A DNA stretch of 64,000 bases from CAWEQO01 sp963811225 (GCA_963811225.1 CAWEQO010000002.1:124001-188000); one strand, 5' to 3'; counted from the stretch's first letter, positions 36,134-44,978 are shown. Notes: generated from the letters alone by a model not told the origin. Numbers and translations are program-made.

Positions 36134-37837
36134 ATGGTTACCCTGACTCGAGAACAATTGGAAGAGCGCTTGCTGGCTCTCCACAAAGCCAGCCTGGAGC
36201 TGGTTCAAGACGTTTCTCTCGACTCCCTGCTGGAGCGGATTGCAACCCTGGCCTGCGAACAGGCCGGGGCGCAGTACGCTGCGGTGGGCGTGCTGGGCGA
36301 AGACGGTGAGCTGGAGCGTTTTATTCCGATTGGGATGCCAAAAGAAGAGATCGCGCAAATGGAGCACCCGCCCGTTGGGCTGGGGCTGATTGGCGCTTTA
36401 ATGCAATCCACCCAGACCATCCGCGTGGCGAGCATCGCCGAGGACCCGCGCAGCGCCGGTTTCCCGGAGAACCACCCGCCGATGACCTCGTTCCTGGGCG
36501 TGCCGATCCGGCAGGGCAACCGGCAGCTGGGCCAGATCTACCTGACCAACAAGAAGGACGGCGCCACGTTCAGCGAGGACGACCAGATGGTCATCGAGTC
36601 GCTGGCGGCTTATGCGGCGGTGGCGATCTCGAACGCCCGGCTGTACAAGCAGCTGATCCGCCGTGACCGGGTGCTGACCCGCCGCAACGAGAACCTGGCC
36701 CTGCTCAACGAGCTGGCCTCCACCCTGGCGTCCTCCTCCGACATCGACGCCATCCTGGACAAGTCGCTGACCCAGGTGATGGACTACCTCAACCTGGAGG
36801 CGGGCGAAATCTACCTGCGCCATGGCGACACGCGCACGCTGGACTGCGTGCATCAGCGCAGCCGGCGCAAGAAGCTCAAGTCGCTGTGGATGCAGCAGCA
36901 GTTCCAGCTGGGTGAGGGCATGGTCGGCAAGACCGCCCTGACCGGGCAGTCGGAACTGCTCAGTTTGCCGTCGGAGGATGGGGCCAGCCTGAGCAAAGAG
37001 GCGCTCAACAGCCCCTTCAGCCAGGTGGCCTGCTTCCCGCTCAACGGGCGGCAGGGCGTTCTGGGCGTGCTGTGCGTGGCGACCGGCATCAAGCGACCGC
37101 TGGGCGAACTGGAAGCGCAGTTCCTCTCGGCGATTGCCTCGTGGATCGGGATGACCATCGAGAACGTGCGCTTGAACCTGCAGCAGCGCCGCCTGGCGGT
37201 GTTGGAGGAGCGTGAGCGCATCGGCATGGACCTGCACGACGGTGTGATCCAATCGATCTATGCGGTGGGGCTGACCCTGGAGCACGCCCGCCTGCTGATG
37301 GCCGAGAACAGCGAGCAGGCCAACCAGCGTATCGAGCAGGCCATTGATGACCTGAACAGCACCATCCGTGACATCCGAGCCTACATTTTGGACCTGCGGC
37401 CGCGGCAGCTGCACGAGGAAAACCTGTTGGATGGCCTGGGACGGCTGGTGTCGGAGTTCCGGGTCAACACGCAGGTGGAGGTCGACCTGCAAGGTACGAC
37501 CGAAGCGATGATCGGGCTGCCGGACCCCCAGGCGATTGCTCTGTTCCATATCTGCCAGGAGACGCTGGCCAACATTGCCAAGCACGCCCGGGCCAAGAAG
37601 GTCTCGGTGCTGCTGTGGGTCTCGGCCGACCGGGCGCTTTTGGAGGTGGAGGACGACGGGCGCGGTTTTGACCTGAGCAAGGTGCGGCTGACGCTGGGCC
37701 ACGGGCTGTCGAACATGCAGACGCGTGCCCGCAATGTAGGTGGCGACGTGGACATCACGTCCGAGCCGGGCGGCGGCACGACCGTGCTGGCGTGGGTGCC
37801 GTTCAATGCCGATGTGCCTCAGAAAACGGGACAGTAG
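36134..37837 (+). CDS. GAF-GAF sensor histidine kinase (NarL-type, HisKA_3)
   Basis: Soluble sensor of about 567 residues: GAF domain 1 (about 15-175, SLDSLLERIATLACEQAGAQYAAVG), GAF domain 2 (about 195-350), dimerisation/phosphoacceptor helix ERERIGMDLHDGVIQSIYAV (His about 370), then an HATPase with HICQETLANIAKHA and DDGRGFD and the final G-box LSNMQTRA. This is the NarX/DesK-type kinase class. No response regulator gene is adjacent, so it is an orphan in this window. The start is ATG 36134; a TAAAAT -10 lies 17 bases upstream, and ATG 36116 is the alternative. Confidence 0.93.
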   Translation: MVTLTREQLEERLLALHKASLELVQDVSLDSLLERIATLACEQAGAQYAAVGVLGEDGELERFIPIGMPKEEIAQMEHPPVGLGLIGALMQSTQTIRVASIAEDPRSAGFPENHPPMTSFLGVPIRQGNRQLGQIYLTNKKDGATFSEDDQMVIESLAAYAAVAISNARLYKQLIRRDRVLTRRNENLALLNELASTLASSSDIDAILDKSLTQVMDYLNLEAGEIYLRHGDTRTLDCVHQRSRRKKLKSLWMQQQFQLGEGMVGKTALTGQSELLSLPSEDGASLSKEALNSPFSQVACFPLNGRQGVLGVLCVATGIKRPLGELEAQFLSAIASWIGMTIENVRLNLQQRRLAVLEERERIGMDLHDGVIQSIYAVGLTLEHARLLMAENSEQANQRIEQAIDDLNSTIRDIRAYILDLRPRQLHEENLLDGLGRLVSEFRVNTQVEVDLQGTTEAMIGLPDPQAIALFHICQETLANIAKHARAKKVSVLLWVSADRALLEVEDDGRGFDLSKVRLTLGHGLSNMQTRARNVGGDVDITSEPGGGTTVLAWVPFNADVPQKTGQ

Positions 37838-37861
37838 ACCGAGAGGTTGCCCACAAAAGTA

Positions 37862-38608
37862 ATGAGCGAAGGTATGACCGAATTTGATCTGGAAAAGGCC
37901 GCCCTGCGGGGCGCGCCTTCTTATGTATGGCGCGCCGGGCAGCAGCGCCGCCTTGAGATGATCCGAGCGGCGGTGGGTGAACGCGCCTGTGGGCGGGTGC
38001 TGGTGGACGGCTGTGGGGTGGGCATGTACCTGGCGCAGCTGGCGACGGAGGCGTCGCAGGCAGTGGGCCTGGACATCGAGCTGGAGCGTGCTCAGGACGC
38101 GCACGCCCTGTCGCAGCAGGTGGTGTGCGCGGCCGGCGAGAAGCTGCCCTTCCCGGACGATTGGTTCGATTTGGTATTGAGTCACGAGGTGCTGGAGCAC
38201 GTGCAGGACCATCGCCTGGCGCTGGAGGAGATCGTGCGGACGCTGAAGCCGGGCGGAAGGTTGGCGCTGTTTGTGCCCAACCGCGGCTACCCGTACGAGA
38301 CGCACGGCGTCTACTGGCGCGGCCGATATCACTTCGGCAATATTCCCCTGGTCAATTATTTACCCCGCCGCTTGCGCGACCGCCTGGCCCCGCACGTCGA
38401 GATCTACACCCGCCGAGACCTGAAGCGCCTGTTCGCCGGTCTGCCGGTGCGCTTCGTGGAGCGCACGGTAGTGTTCGGCGCATACGACAATATCATCGCC
38501 AGCCGCCCGGTGTTCGGGCGCTACCTGCGGGCGGCGCTGCAGTGGCTGGAGAAGACCCCGCTGCGGGTGTTGGGCTTGTCGCATTTTTGGGTCGTAGAAA
38601 AGACGTAG
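37862..38608 (+). CDS. Class I SAM-dependent methyltransferase
   Basis: 248 residues with a Rossmann methyltransferase: motif I VLVDGCGVGMYLAQL near 44, the acidic loop GLDIELERAQ, motif AAGEKLPFPDDWFDLVLSH and VLEHVQDHRLALEEIVRTLKPGGRLALFVPN. The C-terminal part has many aromatic and Arg residues (YPYETHGVYWRGRYHFG; YLPRRLRDRLAPHVEIYTRRDL) as in lipid or sugar methyltransferases. Substrate unknown. The upstream kinase gene ends 24 bases before, so co-transcription is likely. A short terminator follows the stop. Confidence 0.9.
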   Translation: MSEGMTEFDLEKAALRGAPSYVWRAGQQRRLEMIRAAVGERACGRVLVDGCGVGMYLAQLATEASQAVGLDIELERAQDAHALSQQVVCAAGEKLPFPDDWFDLVLSHEVLEHVQDHRLALEEIVRTLKPGGRLALFVPNRGYPYETHGVYWRGRYHFGNIPLVNYLPRRLRDRLAPHVEIYTRRDLKRLFAGLPVRFVERTVVFGAYDNIIASRPVFGRYLRAALQWLEKTPLRVLGLSHFWVVEKT

Positions 38609-38630
38609 CCCCAAACATCCTTGTTTGGGG
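38609..38630 (+). terminator. Terminator of the methyltransferase gene
   Basis: CCCCAAACA and TGTTTGGGG pair over nine bases around TCCT, followed by TATTTGATT. A second small inverted repeat (CGACAGGCAC/GTGCCTGTCG, 38649-38676) follows. Confidence 0.65.
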
Positions 38631-38692
38631 TATTTGATTGGGAGGGACCGACAGGCACGCTGCGCAGTGCCTGTCGCTACGAAAACCTTTGG

Positions 38693-38911
38693 TTACACCC
38701 TTGGCGCTTTGTAGGGCCGCTTGAAGTAGAAGCTGGCCTCGCCGGTTTTGTCTGTAGTGGCGGCGACCAGCTCCCAGCCTTCCTTTTCGAGGAAGTCCCA
38801 GGCGGCGAAGTCGCTGCCAGCGTGGTCGATGCGGTCTTCGAAGAGGCCATCGCGACCCAAGTAGGTGATGCGCGAGCCGTGGAGTTTGCAGTGCTCGAAG
38901 CGTTGGTTCAT
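38693..38911 (-). CDS. Small hypothetical protein (DUF4177-like)
   Basis: 72 residues; AAAGGAG precedes the ATG at 38911. The C-terminal half DFLEKEGWELVAATTDKTG and SFYFKRPYK has the pattern of DUF4177-type proteins (a Gly-Trp-Glu-Leu-Val strand followed by an Arg/Lys-rich end). Function is unknown. It is isolated between a methyltransferase terminator and a long inverted repeat. Confidence 0.65.
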   Translation of the reverse strand: MNQRFEHCKLHGSRITYLGRDGLFEDRIDHAGSDFAAWDFLEKEGWELVAATTDKTGEASFYFKRPYKAPRV

Positions 38912-38932
38912 GGAGTCACTCCTTTAAGGATA

Positions 38933-39032
38933 AGCGCGTAACATAAAGACGCAGAGATCATCGATACGGAGAGATAAACATTATAGCTTATCTCTGCGTT
39001 TCGATGATCTCTGCGTTTTTACGTTACGCGCT
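38933..39032. repeat. Nested long inverted repeat
   Basis: Three nested pairs of arms: AGCGCGTAAC/GTTACGCGCT, CGCAGAGATCATCGA/TCGATGATCTCTGCG and AGAGATAA/TTATCTCT. They enclose the loop ACATTATAGC. It separates the small hypothetical gene from the converging end of the next methyltransferase. Confidence 0.75.
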
Positions 39033-39046
39033 GATCGCCTTTGCGA

Positions 39047-39934
39047 TTAATCCTCTTTGACCCGCATGTCGTAGATGCCGCCGTTGACAGGGTAGGTGCT
39101 GCCGCAGGCGGAGCATTCGAGCAGCGGTGGGGTGTCGTCGAGACCTTCACCGCAGTTCGGGCAGCGGAAGAAGCCGGCCGGCTTCTGAACGGGCACGCCA
39201 TTGTCGGTGTGCGAGCGCAGGAATACGCTGGGGGTGAGCTGGACGAATTCACCGGTGGGCTGGAGCAGCGAGTCGATACCGACTAACAGCTTCAGCGGCA
39301 CGTTGCGCTTGAGGATCCCGGCGCGCAGGTGCGAAACGGTCAGCGTGCGGTCGATGTTGAAACCGCTGCTGTGCAGCCATTCTCGCACCGTGTGGGGATG
39401 GAAGTTGTAGTATAGATCAAAGGTGGAGATGGACTCAGGGGTGAAGGGGTTCCAGTCCTGGCGGCGCAGGGTGTAGCGGAGGATGGACTTGGCGTTGCGT
39501 TTGTTGGCAAATTCGAGGATGAAGGTTGCGCCGGGTTGGAGCGTGGCGCGCACCTGTTCGAGGGCGTGCTGCGGCTCGATGAGGTGATGCAGGGTGCGGA
39601 TCATCGTGGCGCAGTCGAATAAGCCCTTCACGAACGGCAGGCGGTACACGTCGGCGGCGACGTAGATGTAGCGCGGGTCGTCGCCCAGGCGGTCGCGAGC
39701 TCGTTCGAGCTGGGTGTGGGCATAATCGACCAACACAACCCGGTCAAAGCCCTGATAACGGGGTGAGTTTCGCCCGGCGCCGGCGCCGAGCTCGAGCATC
39801 AATTGTCCATGATCGGGGAGCAATCTTTTTAGCGCCACCCCCTCCACGGCATCTTCGTACTCTCGCCCGCCCTTGTCCCAAAATGTTTCTTGGTAGTCGG
39901 ATCCTTCGTAGCTGCATACAGGCGGCTGATCCAT
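39047..39934 (-). CDS. SAM-dependent methyltransferase with a C-terminal Trm112-like zinc ribbon
   Basis: 295 residues. The methyltransferase has motif I LMLELGAGAGRNSPRY and LVDYAHTQLERARDRLGDDPRYIYVAADVYRLPF; LHHLIEPQHALEQVRATLQPGATFILEF is the post-motif region. The last 50 residues are a separate zinc-binding unit, FRCPNCGEGL then LLECSACGSTYPVNGGIYDM, with four cysteines, resembling Trm112 partner proteins fused to the enzyme. Trm112 activates tRNA/rRNA methyltransferases in eukaryotes, and similar fusions occur in bacteria. I set the start at ATG 39934 (GAGAGG upstream). Confidence 0.85.
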   Translation of the reverse strand: MDQPPVCSYEGSDYQETFWDKGGREYEDAVEGVALKRLLPDHGQLMLELGAGAGRNSPRYQGFDRVVLVDYAHTQLERARDRLGDDPRYIYVAADVYRLPFVKGLFDCATMIRTLHHLIEPQHALEQVRATLQPGATFILEFANKRNAKSILRYTLRRQDWNPFTPESISTFDLYYNFHPHTVREWLHSSGFNIDRTLTVSHLRAGILKRNVPLKLLVGIDSLLQPTGEFVQLTPSVFLRSHTDNGVPVQKPAGFFRCPNCGEGLDDTPPLLECSACGSTYPVNGGIYDMRVKED

Positions 39935-40027
39935 GGTGGCCTCTCTTAACTGTGGTATTGGGTGTAACTGCATGGCAATCGTCTAAGCCATGTCAGTCAC
40001 GGTTGTTTCTCAGCGATGAAAAAAGTA

Positions 40028-40134
40028 CGCCCGGGTAGGTTTCCCGGCGGCGCCCGGAGAGACCCACTTACCGCTGCTTCCTCTCGGACCTGACGGGGTT
40101 CGCGGGATTCCGCCGCGCCGGTCCCACCCGGACG
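40028..40134 (-). ncRNA. ffs: Small signal recognition particle RNA (4.5S/SRP RNA)
   Basis: On the minus strand the conserved SRP Alu-free hairpin is exact: GTCAGGTCCGAGAGGAAGC, with GAGA as the GNRA-type tetraloop and AGCAGC and the GTAAG bulge after it, the site where Ffh binds. The ends CCGGGTGGG and CCTACCCGGG pair to close the hairpin of about 105 bases. It forms SRP with Ffh to deliver membrane proteins to FtsY. Ends are estimated from pairing. Confidence 0.93.
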
Positions 40135-40140
40135 TTGGCC

Positions 40141-40633
40141 TAAAGATACCTTAAAAGAAATGGTTTGTCAAGAAATGAAGCGTCCTTGAAATGTTAAAGA
40201 AATATAAAAATAATATTAAAATTCGAAAAGATTTTTTCTCCATATATGCCGGTTTTACTTGGTTCTAATCCCGCTTTAATCAGATATAGAGATGATTTAA
40301 CCAATTGTTAATAAACATGGGGAAATTCCTACCCCCTTTTGGGGGACTCTTCCTCTTGGAATGAGACGGGAGATGTGGCAAAATGAGAATGAAGCTTAAT
40401 AATGCCTTCAGGCATGAAAGTTGGCTCGCTGATTATTGGTAGTTCGGTGAAGCGATCCAGGACCATTCTACCCAACAGTGACTGGAAGTGAATGAGTGGC
40501 TCTGCCCACTCCCGCCCGAACAAGGATCTTCATAGCTGTGCGAGCAGTTTCATGGAGAACCTCTTTCGCACGTACCAATCATCCGGCGGTCCTCTTTCTG
40601 CTCACCATTCATGAGACAAAGGGAGGAACGACG
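40141..40633. other. AT-rich gene-free stretch upstream of the LysM gene
   Basis: About 490 bases, markedly richer in A+T than its surroundings, with no credible gene or known RNA. Open frames of 60 or so codons exist but lack ribosome sites. The last part (40600-40633) holds GGGAGGA, the ribosome site of the LysM gene. Confidence 0.6.
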
Positions 40634-42499
40634 ATGAAAAAAATTAAATATTTCGTGTTAGGGCTGATGCTTGTGCTGATTGCCCTACCCGCACAAACAG
40701 CGTTCGCACAGCAAAGCGTCTGCGGCAACACCTATGTTGTCCAGAGCGGCGACAGCCTGCGCGAGATCGCCCAGATGTGCGGGACGACCGTGCAATCGAT
40801 CCTGAACTTAAACCCAGGAATATCAAACCCGAACCTGATTTATACCGGGCAGGTGCTGAACCTGCAGCCGGGCAACAACCAGGGCCAGCTCCCCATCCCG
40901 GGCACCGGCGCGGTGACCCCGCAGACCGGCGCAGGACGGGTGAACAGCCCACTGTATATTGTCAAGCCGGGCGACACGTTCACCTACCTTGCCAGCCGTT
41001 TGAACACGACCGAACAGGCGCTGCGTGATGCGAACCCGCAGCTGAATGGAGAAAACCAGCTGTCCATCGGCCAGGTTTTGGTCAAGCCCGGCAGCCAGAA
41101 TCAACTGCCTGCCATTGCCGTCTCGCCGATCACCGGCCTGCCCGGCAGCCAGGTGACCGTCGCCGGTTTTGGCTTCAACGATAACATCGACCTGCAGGTT
41201 GGTGTGGGCCTGCCCGGACAGGCGTATACGCTCTTAGAGACCGTCAACACCGGCAATAACGGCCGATTTAAAGCCAACGTCAGTGTGCCGAGCCAATTCA
41301 ACATTGGCCAGACGATTGTTTTCGTGGCCGACAACACCAACCATGCCGGCATCGAAGCCATCTCGAATCTGTTCTACGTGGTCAGCCCGAACCAACGCAG
41401 CGGTGCGTTGCAGTACCGCATCGAGCCGGGCGACACCCTGTCGTACATCTCGAATCTGTTCGGCGTCTCTATCGCACAGATCAAAGATGCCAATCCACAG
41501 ATCCCCGCCTCGAACCGGATCATCGCCGGAAATTACATCGTGATCCCGGCTCCCGGCCAGCAAGGCGTGCCCGGTACGGGTGGAACCCCACAGCAACAGA
41601 ATCAGCCCAGCATCGCCATCTTACCGAAGAGCCCCAGCCCCGGTCAACGGGTGTTCGTGCTGGCGACCGGCTTCCCGGCTAACAGCACCGTAGACGTTTT
41701 GATGGGCGCTCCTGGCGCTCCTGCGGCTGTAGCGGAAAACGTCGACACCGGCGCGTTTGGCGTGGTCTACACCAGCCTGATGGTGCCGCAGAACCCGTCG
41801 GCCTCGCAGCCTTGGGTGGTCTACGCGACGACACGCGACCGCTCGGTCAGTGTTGTCTCGCAAACCTTCAACCTGTCGGGAATTCCTTCGACAGGCGGCA
41901 CAAACTTCCCGAGCAGCGGCCCGGCGCAGGATTTGGGCAATCCGGTGTGGGTGGATGACTTCAACACCGGAACCAACTGGCTGATCAGCAATGGCACTTA
42001 CACCGACGCCTCGATTGAGAACGGCCGCCTGGCGCTGACCGCCAACACCGGCGCAGACGGCTGGCGCATCACTTGGCCTGTGGTCAGCAACTATTACTTG
42101 CAGGCCACCGAGACGACCGGCCAGTGCAATCCCGACGACCGCTATGGTCTGTTCGTGCAGGTGCCTGTGAGCCGCAATGCCGCCCAGACGGGCTACCTGT
42201 ATGGCTTCACTTGCAACGGGCAGTACTTCCTGCGTGAGTGGAACAGCGGCGGTGGGCAGTACCTGATCGCCCCGACCGCCAGCAGTGCGATCAACACCGG
42301 CGACAACGCCACCAATGAAATCGGCATTGCCGTAGCGCCTGACGGCCAGATGGCCCTGTACGCCAACGGCCAGATGCTGACCCAGATCAGCGATACGACT
42401 TACACCGGCCAGGGACGCTTTGGCCTGTTCGTCGGCTCGCCGACGCAGCAGGATTTCACCGTCTACGTGGACCGGATTGCGTATTGGAATTTGCCGTAA
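40634..42499 (+). CDS. Secreted LysM-repeat protein with a C-terminal jelly-roll domain
   Basis: 621 residues. Signal peptide KIKYFVLGLMLVLIALPAQTAFA, cleaved before QQS. LysM 1 (TYVVQSGDSLREIAQMCG) covers about 33-78, LysM 2 (YIVKPGDTFTYLASRLN) about 107-154, then an Ig-like domain (ITGLPGSQVTVAGFGF), LysM 3 (YRIEPGDTLSYISNLFG) about 256-302, a second Ig-like domain (PGQRVFVLATGFPANSTV) and a final beta-sandwich (DDFNTGTNWLIS, GRFGLFVGS) shared with the lipoprotein at 9634-10560. LysM binds peptidoglycan or chitin, so it is a wall- or sheath-associated binding protein. A perfect-type terminator follows. Confidence 0.93.
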   Translation: MKKIKYFVLGLMLVLIALPAQTAFAQQSVCGNTYVVQSGDSLREIAQMCGTTVQSILNLNPGISNPNLIYTGQVLNLQPGNNQGQLPIPGTGAVTPQTGAGRVNSPLYIVKPGDTFTYLASRLNTTEQALRDANPQLNGENQLSIGQVLVKPGSQNQLPAIAVSPITGLPGSQVTVAGFGFNDNIDLQVGVGLPGQAYTLLETVNTGNNGRFKANVSVPSQFNIGQTIVFVADNTNHAGIEAISNLFYVVSPNQRSGALQYRIEPGDTLSYISNLFGVSIAQIKDANPQIPASNRIIAGNYIVIPAPGQQGVPGTGGTPQQQNQPSIAILPKSPSPGQRVFVLATGFPANSTVDVLMGAPGAPAAVAENVDTGAFGVVYTSLMVPQNPSASQPWVVYATTRDRSVSVVSQTFNLSGIPSTGGTNFPSSGPAQDLGNPVWVDDFNTGTNWLISNGTYTDASIENGRLALTANTGADGWRITWPVVSNYYLQATETTGQCNPDDRYGLFVQVPVSRNAAQTGYLYGFTCNGQYFLREWNSGGGQYLIAPTASSAINTGDNATNEIGIAVAPDGQMALYANGQMLTQISDTTYTGQGRFGLFVGSPTQQDFTVYVDRIAYWNLP

Positions 42500-42530
42500 A
42501 GGCAGGGAATTAGGCAATTAGAGATTCGTC

Positions 42531-42573
42531 AATCAGGCGATTAGGAGCATGTCTCCTGATCGCCTGATTTTTT
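42531..42573 (+). terminator. Terminator of the LysM gene
   Basis: Stem of 17 pairs with one mismatch (AATCAGGCGAT...AGGAG with CTCCT...ATCGCCTGATT) around CATGT, followed by TTTTTTT. The upstream repeat words GGCAATTAG recur at 62040 and 63715. Confidence 0.85.
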
Positions 42574-42645
42574 TATCGTATGGGTTCCCCAGGGTATCCT
42601 GGTTTGTTCTACCAGTAGCAACTGTGATAAAAGTCAAGGCCAAAT

Positions 42646-43608
42646 TTAGGATTTAGGCATAGCCAGGCGAGGTTCCCAACGAGTACCAGAACGCATCATC
42701 GCATTGAGAATCGTTAACATTTTGTGCATGCAGGCCACTAAGGCAACCTTACGCAACTTGCCGGCCTGGACCAAGCGCTCATAGTAAGCCTTGATAACAA
42801 CGTTGAAGCGGGTAGCATTCAGGGTTGCCAGGTACAAGGCACTGCGGACACTCGCCCGGCCTCCCCAAATGGCCCGTTTGCCACGCATTTTGCCACTGTC
42901 TCGATTGAACGGCGCTACTCCCACGAGTGCGGCAATCTGCTTGCGATTGAGTTGACCCAGCTCGGGCAGTTCGGCTAGCAGCGTCGTAGAGGTCACGGGC
43001 CCGATGCCTTTGACAGATTGCAGCAACTCATCCTTTTCACGCCAGACCGGGCTATCTTGCAAGCGCTGATGTAAGTCCTTGTCAATATCTGCCAGCTCCT
43101 GCTCCAGCCACTCAATATGGTCTTGAATGCGCACTTGCATCACTGAGCGGGCTTGCTTCTGTCGGTTTTTCTCTGCCACCAGCATTTCGACCAGTTGGCG
43201 GCGACGAACCAAGATCGCCTGAAGCTCTCGAGCCTGCTCATCCGGCATCCTGCGGGGCTCGGGGCGGATCGCTTCCGCAAAATGAGCCAGCACACCGCCA
43301 TCAATCTTGTCCGTTTTGGCCAGTTCTCCGGTGGATTTCGCAAAATCGCGGGACTGACGTGGGTTGATCACCGCCACCGGCATCTGAGCCGCCGCCAAAG
43401 CTACGGCTACGTCTGTCTCTAAGCCACCGGTGGCTTCCAGTACAATCAAGGTCGGCGGGAATGCACTCAATTGATCGACGAGTTTCGCAATCCCTTTCTC
43501 GTTGTTTTCCACCTGCCAGTGTTTAGCGGACGGCCGTACGGCCACATCCAGTTGTGCCTTGCTCACATCGATCCCCACATATACTGCTGCTTTGTCTTTT
43601 TCGCTCAT
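42646..43608 (-). CDS. IS110-family transposase
   Basis: About 320 residues. The N-terminal RuvC-like domain carries VGIDVSKAQLDVA (first Asp), LIVLEATGGLET (Glu) and KTDKIDGGVLAHFA (Asp), the DEDD set. The C-terminal Tnp20 domain has LLQSVKGIGPVTSTTLLAEL and then SGKMRGKRAIWGGRASVRSALY, with the catalytic Ser region. It makes a circular intermediate and recombines under guidance of a bridge RNA. The ATG at 43608 follows GGAGGG; a start at 43623 is less likely. The gene looks intact, so the element may still be active. Confidence 0.94.
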   Translation of the reverse strand: MSEKDKAAVYVGIDVSKAQLDVAVRPSAKHWQVENNEKGIAKLVDQLSAFPPTLIVLEATGGLETDVAVALAAAQMPVAVINPRQSRDFAKSTGELAKTDKIDGGVLAHFAEAIRPEPRRMPDEQARELQAILVRRRQLVEMLVAEKNRQKQARSVMQVRIQDHIEWLEQELADIDKDLHQRLQDSPVWREKDELLQSVKGIGPVTSTTLLAELPELGQLNRKQIAALVGVAPFNRDSGKMRGKRAIWGGRASVRSALYLATLNATRFNVVIKAYYERLVQAGKLRKVALVACMHKMLTILNAMMRSGTRWEPRLAMPKS

Positions 43609-43790
43609 TTTGCCCTCCATCATCGCATCTCTCTGGTCCCAACCTTGCGGATACGGACTCGCTCATTTGCGGTCCCGGCAACTGTTCGGGCTATTATCGG
43701 AAGGACACGGCGACCTTCGCTACGGTTCGGTTTTCTTTAACCTAGGGGCACTCGATCTGCCGTGTCCTTATCCACTACCCTTGATCTTAC
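43609..43790 (-). ncRNA. Candidate IS110 bridge RNA region
   Basis: IS110 elements encode a structured RNA in the noncoding end upstream of the transposase that base-pairs with donor and target DNA. Here this region has an 11-base inverted repeat, AAGGACACGGC (43701-43711) with GCCGTGTCCTT (43759-43769), enclosing 47 bases with smaller pairings (GAACCGTAGCG). That fits a stem with a large internal loop, as bridge RNAs have. Ends and loops were not determined. Confidence 0.45.
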
Positions 43791-43808
43791 TCCTCTTCAA
43801 TCATACAA

Positions 43809-44262
43809 GGGGCACGGCGAGTAACGCAAGACTCCAATATTGAGCCGGTAGGGGCACGGCGGGTAACGCAAGACTCCAATATTGAGCCGGTAGGGGCACG
43901 GCGAGTAACGCAAGACTCCAATATTGAGCCAATACGAAGCCGTGCCCCCACCCCCACAATGCGCAAGACTCCATAATTTAACCAATACGCAGCCGTGCCC
44001 CTCCCACAATCCACCCGAATCATTTCTATTAAAAAACAACCGCGCCTTTCCCTTCGGCCAAAATGTATGATTGTCGTCGGGGCACGGCTGCGTATTGGTT
44101 AAATTGTGGGGTCTTGCGTTACTCGCCGTGCCCCTACCGGTTCAATTATGTTGTCTTGTGTTACTCGCCGTACCCCTACCGGTTCAATTATGTTGTCTTG
44201 TGTTACTCGCCGTACCCCTACCGGTTCAACTACGTTATCGCGCATTCCCGCCGTGCCCCTAC
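43809..44262. repeat. Inverted array of a 42-bp repeat, locus A
   Basis: Three minus-oriented units start at 43809, 43851 and 43893 with GGGGCACGGCGAGTAACGC; after a core of about 130 bases, plus-oriented units follow, ending with GCCGTGCCCC or GCCGTACCCC at 44125, 44167, 44209 and 44250. Period is exactly 42 bases. Units at the core edges carry both GGGGCACGGC and GCCGTGCCCC and can form stems. The core has TTCTATTAAAAAACAACC and CTTTCCCTTCGGCCAAAATG, shared with locus B. Since 42 is a multiple of three, frames stay open through it, but no gene is supported. Confidence 0.9.
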
Positions 44263-44285
44263 AACCCCTCACGCCGGGTGGCTCG

Positions 44286-44978
44286 TCAATCCGGCAGGGT
44301 GTAGCTCTCGCCGGGTTTGAGCACCTGCACCTTTGTGGGAGTTTCGTCCTCCACCTGTTCGGCCCAGGCGCGGCCGTTCTGCTGGATCCGTTCGAAGGTG
44401 TTGTAATGGATGGGGATGACCACCTTGGGTTGGATCATCTTGACCGCGCGCAGGGCGTCGGCAGGGCCCATGGTGAAGTTGTCTCCGATGGGGATCATGG
44501 CCAGGTCGATGCTCTCTTCGCCGATCAGGCGCATGTCGCCGAACAGGCCGGTGTCGCCGGCGAAGTAGATCTTGTGGCCCTCGTTGGTGGTGATCAAGAA
44601 GCCGGCGGGGTTGCCGCCACTGCTGCCGTCGGGCAGGCCCGAGCCGTGCAGCGCCAGGGTCAGCTTGACGTAGCCGAAGGGGTACTGGAAGCCGCCCCCC
44701 AGGTGCTGTCCGTGGGTATCCTTGATGCCCTGCTTGCCCAGCCAGCTGCAAATCTCGGCGTTCGAGATCACTTCGGCCCCGGTGCGCTTTGCGATCGGCA
44801 CCGTGTCGCCGATATGGTCGCTGTGGCCGTGAGTGACCAGGATGTAGTCGGGGTTGATGTCTTTGGCTTCCGCGGTGGCAGCCGGGTTATTGGTGAAGTA
44901 GGGATCGATGATCAAATGATACTTGCCCGTCGCCAGCCCAATCGTCGCATGGCCGTACCAGGTAACTTTGTCGCTCAT
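44286..44978 (-). CDS. Metal-dependent hydrolase, UPF0173 (beta-lactamase fold)
   Basis: 230 residues, the usual length of UPF0173 proteins. The metal-binding motif is VTHGHSDHIGD near 50-60, preceded by HLIIDPYFTNNPAA, and IYFAGDTGLFGDM and VVIPIHYNTF give the remaining ligands. The N-terminal TWYGHATI supplies an additional His. GGAGG precedes the ATG at 44978. The physiological reaction of the family is not established. It stands alone between repeat array A and the divergently transcribed LCP gene. Confidence 0.93.
   Translation of the reverse strand: MSDKVTWYGHATIGLATGKYHLIIDPYFTNNPAATAEAKDINPDYILVTHGHSDHIGDTVPIAKRTGAEVISNAEICSWLGKQGIKDTHGQHLGGGFQYPFGYVKLTLALHGSGLPDGSSGGNPAGFLITTNEGHKIYFAGDTGLFGDMRLIGEESIDLAMIPIGDNFTMGPADALRAVKMIQPKVVIPIHYNTFERIQQNGRAWAEQVEDETPTKVQVLKPGESYTLPD

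Larger units (their letters stand above)
42574..43800 (-). mobile_element. IS110-family insertion sequence (ends approximate)
   Basis: Contains one transposase gene and about 190 noncoding bases upstream of it, as in the IS110 group. IS110 elements lack terminal inverted repeats, so the borders cannot be placed exactly; I bounded the element by the LysM terminator on one side and the 42-bp repeat array on the other. Confidence 0.6.

Noticed and set aside
40329..40523. 64-codon minus-strand ORF in the AT-rich spacer
   Set aside because: No ribosome site or family resemblance; probably chance.
42574..42645. Terminal inverted repeats of the IS110 element
   Set aside because: None were found, as expected for this family; element ends remain undefined.
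43787..44320. Open reading frames encoding 14-residue repeats (RRAPTGSI-type) in array A
   Set aside because: They exist only because the 42-bp unit is a multiple of three; there are no ribosome sites, no family match, and several frames are open at once.
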